Shown here piece by piece: positions 60,707 through 64,000 of a stretch of DNA of 64,000 nucleotides. Source of the stretch: Zeimonas sp050187175 (GTDB lineage Bacteria > Pseudomonadota > Gammaproteobacteria > Burkholderiales > Burkholderiaceae_E); contig JBFWXS010000015.1 of NCBI GenBank assembly GCA_050187175.1, positions 29,078 through 93,077 of the forward strand, read 5' to 3'. Numbering within the stretch: position 1 is the stretch's first letter; every line of letters begins with the position of its first letter. The translations under genes were made by a program, and so were the position numbers. Below the pieces are notes generated by a model that saw only the letters and a program-made list of their open reading frames with translations, did no database searches and was not told the DNA's origin.

Positions 60707-61426
60707 GTGCCGCGACTGCCCGAGGCCTCGCGCCCTCATGCCGACGACGTCCTTTTACTGCGCTGCTCGCTGCCGGCATTGCTGATCGCGTGGGTGCTGT
60801 CGCAGCCGCTGGACATGCCCCTCGCGCAGCTGCTGTTCGAATGGCAGGGAGGCCAGTGGTCGCTCACGCGGCACGTGCTGCTCGAGGATGTTCTGCACCG
60901 CGGCGGCCACGCTGCGACCTTGCTCGCCTGGATCGCGCTGTTCGGCGCCACGGCGCTGCACTGGCGCCGCGATGCATCGCGGGCATGGACGCGACCCGCG
61001 GCGCGGCTGCTGCTGGCGGTTCTGGCCGCGGCGCTGCTGGTGGCGTGGCTGAAGTCGGTCACGCGCATGGACTGCCCCTGGGGTCTCGCGGCATTCGGCG
61101 GCCCCCACCCGTTCGTGCCGCTGTTCGCGCCGCGTCCGCTCGAACTCGGCCGGCCCGCCTGCTTTCCCGCCGCGCACGCGGCCAGCGGCTATGCCTGGGC
61201 GGCGCTGTACTTCTTCTTCGCTACCGTGCGTCCGTCATGGCGCTGGGCCGGACTGGCGGCCGGGGTGCTGGCCGGGTTGGTGTTCGGCATCGCGCAGCAG
61301 TTGCGCGGCGCGCATTTCCTGTCGCATGACGTAGCCAGCGTCACGCTGTGCTGGACGGTGGCCTGCGTGGTGGACGGCATCGCGCGACGGCGCGGCCGGC
61401 TCGCCTCGGCCGGGGAAGCCGCATGA
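60707..61426 (+). CDS. PAP2-superfamily membrane phosphatase
   Basis: A 239-residue inner-membrane protein with about six helices and the three phosphatase motifs: KSVTRMDCPW (degenerate KxxxxxxRP), CFPAAHAASGY (PSGH-like) and RGAHFLSHDVAS (SRxxxxxHxxxD-like). Such enzymes dephosphorylate lipid A or isoprenyl phosphates facing the periplasm. The GTG start at 60707 has AAGGA upstream. It overlaps eptA by four bases (ATGA), so the two act together, probably in lipid A modification. Confidence 0.87.
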   Translation: MPRLPEASRPHADDVLLLRCSLPALLIAWVLSQPLDMPLAQLLFEWQGGQWSLTRHVLLEDVLHRGGHAATLLAWIALFGATALHWRRDASRAWTRPAARLLLAVLAAALLVAWLKSVTRMDCPWGLAAFGGPHPFVPLFAPRPLELGRPACFPAAHAASGYAWAALYFFFATVRPSWRWAGLAAGVLAGLVFGIAQQLRGAHFLSHDVASVTLCWTVACVVDGIARRRGRLASAGEAA

Positions 61427-63117
61427 GCTCGCCGGCGCTGCCGGTCGCTGCATACGGGCGCCGCAGCAAGGCGATCGCAGCCTGGCGCCCGCTCGTATCC
61501 TGCGAGGCTCTGATCCTGGCCGCGTGCCTTTACTTCAGCCTGTTCTGCAACGCGGCGTTCTGGAAGGCAGCCGTTCCCCAGCCCGTGCAGTGGACCTGGG
61601 CGGCGTCGCTGTTCGTGGCGGCCACCGCGGTCCACGCGCTGCTGCTGTCCCTGCTAGTCTGGCCACGCACCGCGCGCGCCGTGCTGGCCGTGCTGGTTCT
61701 CGTCTCGGCGCTGAGCGGCCACTACATCTCGGCCTACGGCATCTACATCGACGCCGACATGATGCGCAACGTGCTGCATACCGACTGGCGCGAGGCGAGC
61801 GAACTGGCCGGGCCGGGCATGCTGTGGGCGGTTCTGGCTGCGCTGCCGGCCCTCGTCGTGCTGTGGCGCATCCGGGTACGGCCCCGCCGGCTGGCGCGCG
61901 CGCTGCTGGTACGCGTGCTGTTCTTCGTCGCGATGACGCTGGTCGCGGTCGCGAGCGCGCTGCCTTCGCTGCAGCCGCTTGCATCCTTCCTGCGAACCCA
62001 GCGCGAGGTGCGCTACCTGGCCACCCCGGCCAATGTGCTGGTGTCGCTCACCAAGGTGGCCAGCGCCGAACTGCCGCGCCGCTCGCGTGCGCGGCTGCCG
62101 ATCGGCGAGGACGCGGTGCAGTCGGCCACGGCCGCCGTACGCAAGCCCCGCCTGCTGCTGCTTGTCGTAGGCGAGACGGCGCGCGCCGCCAACTGGGGGC
62201 TCAACGGCTATGCGCGCCAGACCACGCCGGCACTGGCGGCTCGCAGCGACGTGCTGAATTTCCCGCAGGTGACTGCCTGCGGCACCAGTACGGAAGTGTC
62301 GCTGCCCTGCATGTTCTCGCCGTGGGGGCGCGCAGACTACGACGAGAAACGGATCCGCAGCCATCAGTCGCTGCTGCACGTGCTGCAGCGGGCCGGCGTC
62401 GCCACGCTGTGGCGCGACAACCAGTCGGGCTGCAAGGGTGTGTGCGAAGGTCTTCCGGTCGAGGATCTGAACGCACGCACCGACCCGGGCCTATGCGAGG
62501 GCAAGCGCTGCTATGACGCCATCCTGCTGGACGGCTTGCCGGAGATCGCTGCGCGCCAGAACGGCGACCAGGTCGTCGTGCTACACATGCTGGGCAACCA
62601 TGGTCCCACGTACTTCGAGCGCTACCCGCCGGATTTCGGCCGCTTCACACCGGTTTGCGAGACGGCCGACCTGGGCCGCTGCAGCCGCGAGCAGATCGTC
62701 AATGCCTACGACAATGCGCTGCTCTATACCGATCACCTGCTGGCCGAAGCGATCGACCGCCTGGCCGCGTTGACGAACCGCGACACAGCGCTGCTGTACG
62801 TCTCCGATCATGGCGAGTCGCTGGGCGAGAAAGGTCTGTACCTGCACGGCATGCCCTATGCCATCGCGCCGGACGAGCAGCTGCGCGTGCCGATGGTGGC
62901 CTGGTTCTCGCCGGGCTGGCGGCGGTCCGCAGGACTGGACGAGGCCTGCCTGCGCCGCCGGTCGACGGACGAGCTCAGTCACGACCATCTGTTCCACACG
63001 GTCCTCGGATTGACCGATGTGAGGACCACGCTGTATCGGGCCGAGCGCGACATCTTCCTGCCGTGCGCGGCCGCTGGCGCAGCCGCCGGATCGAAGGTAG
63101 CGGCGCGTATACTGTGA
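61423..63117 (+). CDS. eptA: Lipid A phosphoethanolamine transferase EptA
   Basis: A 564-residue inner-membrane enzyme that moves phosphoethanolamine from phosphatidylethanolamine to lipid A phosphate. Five N-terminal helices (about residues 1-190) precede a periplasmic sulfatase-fold domain. LLLVVGETARAANWGLNGYARQ (metal-ligand Glu), CGTSTEVSLPCMFSPWG (nucleophile Thr), HMLGNHGPTYFERYP and YVSDHGESLGEKGLYLHGMPY (metal Asp/His) are all present. The Cys residues of the disulfide pattern (SGCKGVCEG, LCEGKRC, VCETADLGRC) are conserved. Activity would reduce polymyxin binding. Expression is probably governed by the divergent two-component system. Confidence 0.93.
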   Translation: MSSPALPVAAYGRRSKAIAAWRPLVSCEALILAACLYFSLFCNAAFWKAAVPQPVQWTWAASLFVAATAVHALLLSLLVWPRTARAVLAVLVLVSALSGHYISAYGIYIDADMMRNVLHTDWREASELAGPGMLWAVLAALPALVVLWRIRVRPRRLARALLVRVLFFVAMTLVAVASALPSLQPLASFLRTQREVRYLATPANVLVSLTKVASAELPRRSRARLPIGEDAVQSATAAVRKPRLLLLVVGETARAANWGLNGYARQTTPALAARSDVLNFPQVTACGTSTEVSLPCMFSPWGRADYDEKRIRSHQSLLHVLQRAGVATLWRDNQSGCKGVCEGLPVEDLNARTDPGLCEGKRCYDAILLDGLPEIAARQNGDQVVVLHMLGNHGPTYFERYPPDFGRFTPVCETADLGRCSREQIVNAYDNALLYTDHLLAEAIDRLAALTNRDTALLYVSDHGESLGEKGLYLHGMPYAIAPDEQLRVPMVAWFSPGWRRSAGLDEACLRRRSTDELSHDHLFHTVLGLTDVRTTLYRAERDIFLPCAAAGAAAGSKVAARIL

Positions 63118-63164
63118 TCTGCGGACAGGCCTCTCTCAGCCGATCCATGTCGCGCCGACGTTGC

Positions 63165-63194
63165 TGATAAGATGATTGTTAACGATTCTTATTT
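63165..63194. promoter_or_regulatory. Fur-box-like sequence
   Basis: An AT-rich stretch (ATAAGA-N14-TCTTAT, with TAAGAATCGTTAACA on the minus strand) matches ten of fourteen defined positions of the Fur 7-1-7 core TGATAAT-N-ATTATCA. It stands directly before the response-regulator fragment at 63209. Iron control fits the TonB-receptor remnant that follows. Confidence 0.5.
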
Positions 63195-63208
63195 GACTCC
63201 ATGAGGAG

Positions 63209-63357
63209 ATGGATGCACGGCCGAGCATTCTGATCGTCGACGACCATCAGAGCATCCGCGACCCGCTGTCCTGCGTCGCTTCGATTTCGACGTGGAAGCG
63301 GTCGAAGACGGACAGGCCATGCACCAGCGTCTGCAGGAGCGCAGCTTCAGCCTCACC
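63209..63357 (+). pseudogene. Response regulator N-terminal fragment, frameshifted
   Basis: GAGGAG precedes an ATG that opens SILIVDDHQSIRDPL, the first strand and acidic pocket of an OmpR-type receiver. A small deletion near 63275 then shifts the frame: the continuing receiver sequence RRFDFDVEAVEDGQAMHQRL is read in another frame up to about 63357. There the sequence switches to a TonB-dependent receptor. The phospho-acceptor Asp region is absent. Confidence 0.75.
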
Positions 63358-63359
63358 GT

Positions 63360-63530
63360 TACTGGCGCTTCGATGCCATGGCCGCCTACCGCATCAACAA
63401 GAACATGGACTTGCGCTTGAACATCTTCAACCTGGGGGACAAGCTGTACTACGACAAAGCCTACTCGACGCACTTCGTCACTGTCGCGCCGGGACGCTCC
63501 GCATTGCTGACCTTGAACTTCAAGTACTGA
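63360..63530 (+). pseudogene. TonB-dependent siderophore receptor C-terminal fragment
   Basis: 56 codons ending in the terminal beta-strand of an outer-membrane siderophore receptor. WRFDAMAAYRINKNMDLRLN, IFNLGDKLYYDKAY and PGRSALLTLNFKY (final aromatic residue) are typical of catecholate receptors such as Fiu. The plug and most of the barrel are missing. The original terminator hairpin (63555-63582) is still in place. Confidence 0.82.
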
Positions 63531-63554
63531 CGGCGGCGCGAAACTGCCATCGTG

Positions 63555-63582
63555 ACGACGCCGCGCGCGTGCGCGGCGTCGT
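63555..63582 (+). terminator. Hairpin terminator after the TonB receptor remnant
   Basis: ACGACGCCGCGC - GCGT - GCGCGGCGTCGT, a perfect 12-base stem with a 4-base loop, 25 bases after the stop codon and followed by TTC. The T-tract is weak. Confidence 0.7.
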
Positions 63583-63745
63583 TCATCGTGCGACGGCGAC
63601 AGGCGCCAGGACAGATGCCAGACCCGTCAGGGCCTGGCGAACCCGCGAGATCCAGAGCCCGCCCAGGACCAATCCGCCGCCGATCGCCTGGAACGGCTGC
63701 AATGTCTCGGCGAGGAGAACATAGGACAGCACAGGCAGGCTGCTT
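63583..63745 (-). pseudogene. EamA/DMT transporter C-terminal fragment (second)
   Basis: About 53 codons, stop at 63583-63585, reading SLPVLSYVLLAETLQPFQAI and GGGLVLGGLWISRVRQALTG. This is the end of helix 9 and helix 10 of an EamA-family exporter (LLxE...Q..GGxLVLxG). There is no start, and the preceding helices are absent; homology ends near 63745. Confidence 0.68.
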
Positions 63746-64000
63746 TGAGTCGCGGTTGGGTCGTGCTCAAGGATCGCGTTTGATTCTGTTAAACAGAACT
63801 TTGTTCCGTTTTAAAGAATTCAGCGTCCCCTGACGCGCAGAAGTTCGGAAACTTTGGCAAGATTTCGACTCGAGTAATCGACCTGCCTCCCGCAGACCCG
63901 CCCTCGGCGAAGAAGCGCTTCGTGGCTGAGCATGGCTTCGCTCCGAACCACCGAAAGTGATCACACTGTGGTCATCAGCCAAGAAGGCCGCTCGGCGGCC
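63746..64000. other. Window end without recognisable gene
   Basis: About 255 bases. A perfect palindrome (TTCTGTT-a-AACAGAA, 63784-63798) stands in an AT-rich stretch (63775-63825) that looks like a promoter or operator. The remainder has short open frames only, without similarity I recognise. Confidence 0.45.
63784..63798. promoter_or_regulatory. Perfect 7-base inverted repeat
   Basis: TTCTGTT-A-AACAGAA in an AT-rich patch (63775-63825). Its symmetry suits a dimeric regulator, but no neighbouring regulator or target gene is visible inside the window. Confidence 0.45.

Overview
The window is GC-rich DNA (about two-thirds G+C by eye) that reads as a chromosomal piece of a metabolically versatile betaproteobacterium, most likely Burkholderiales. 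The reasons are four tripartite-tricarboxylate (Bug/TctC-type) solute receptors without membrane partners, many acyl-CoA catabolic genes each beside a LysR or IclR regulator, and quinol-type NO reductase, SdhB and EptA sequences typical of that group. The genus cannot be fixed from the sequence. Two runs of exactly 100 N (25285-25384 and 57144-57243) mark scaffold gaps, and each cuts a gene.

Layout. 0-5.4 kb: end of an amidohydrolase, a GNAT-like protein, a TRIC/YicG-type membrane protein, and a pair of acyl-CoA dehydrogenases divergent from a LysR gene with a textbook LysR operator between them. 5.5-9.4 kb: Bug receptor, GAF protein, LysR regulator, and an M24 (pita-bread) protein with altered metal ligands. 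9.4-18.7 kb: a catabolic cluster with two carotenoid-cleavage-type oxygenases, thiolase, acyl-CoA ligase, Bug receptor, IclR regulator and nitronate monooxygenase, followed by a transglutaminase-like gene. 19.6-23.3 kb: a branched-chain amino acid type ABC transporter (livH, a fused livM-livG, livF) with no binding protein. 23.7-25.3 kb: SirB-like, cupin, VOC and truncated Ohr genes.

25.4-29.2 kb: a CheB-CheR-PAS-histidine kinase-receiver hybrid broken inside its CheR domain. 29.2-31.5 kb: TauE/SafE exporter and DHA2 drug transporter. 31.8-47.4 kb: a second catabolic island, arranged as hyuA-hyuB-bug-crotonase-AMP ligase, then OYE-type oxidoreductase, two IclR regulators and a flavin reductase, then crotonase-NDP-forming acyl-CoA synthetase-amidohydrolase-bug. 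Both crotonases lack the two catalytic glutamates, and the amidohydrolase lacks most metal ligands, so the chemistry of this island is not the standard one for those families.

47.5-53.7 kb: quinol-dependent NO reductase, divergent sdhC-sdhD-sdhB without sdhA, and a BCCT transporter. 53.7-56.3 kb: a three-gene ABC-2 exporter. 56.4-58.1 kb: alpha/beta hydrolase cut by a gap, and a methyltransferase. 58.0-63.1 kb: a two-component system divergent from a PAP2 phosphatase-eptA operon (PmrAB-like lipid A modification), with four half-sites in 11-bp-spaced pairs between them.

The flanks of this last block (58.0-58.7 and 63.2-63.75 kb) are debris: C-terminal pieces of a histidine kinase, of two EamA transporters and of a TonB-dependent receptor, plus a frameshifted response-regulator start behind a Fur-box-like sequence. 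Short tandem arrays (6, 9, 14 or 17 bp units) recur throughout the window, mostly at gene ends and in protein linkers.
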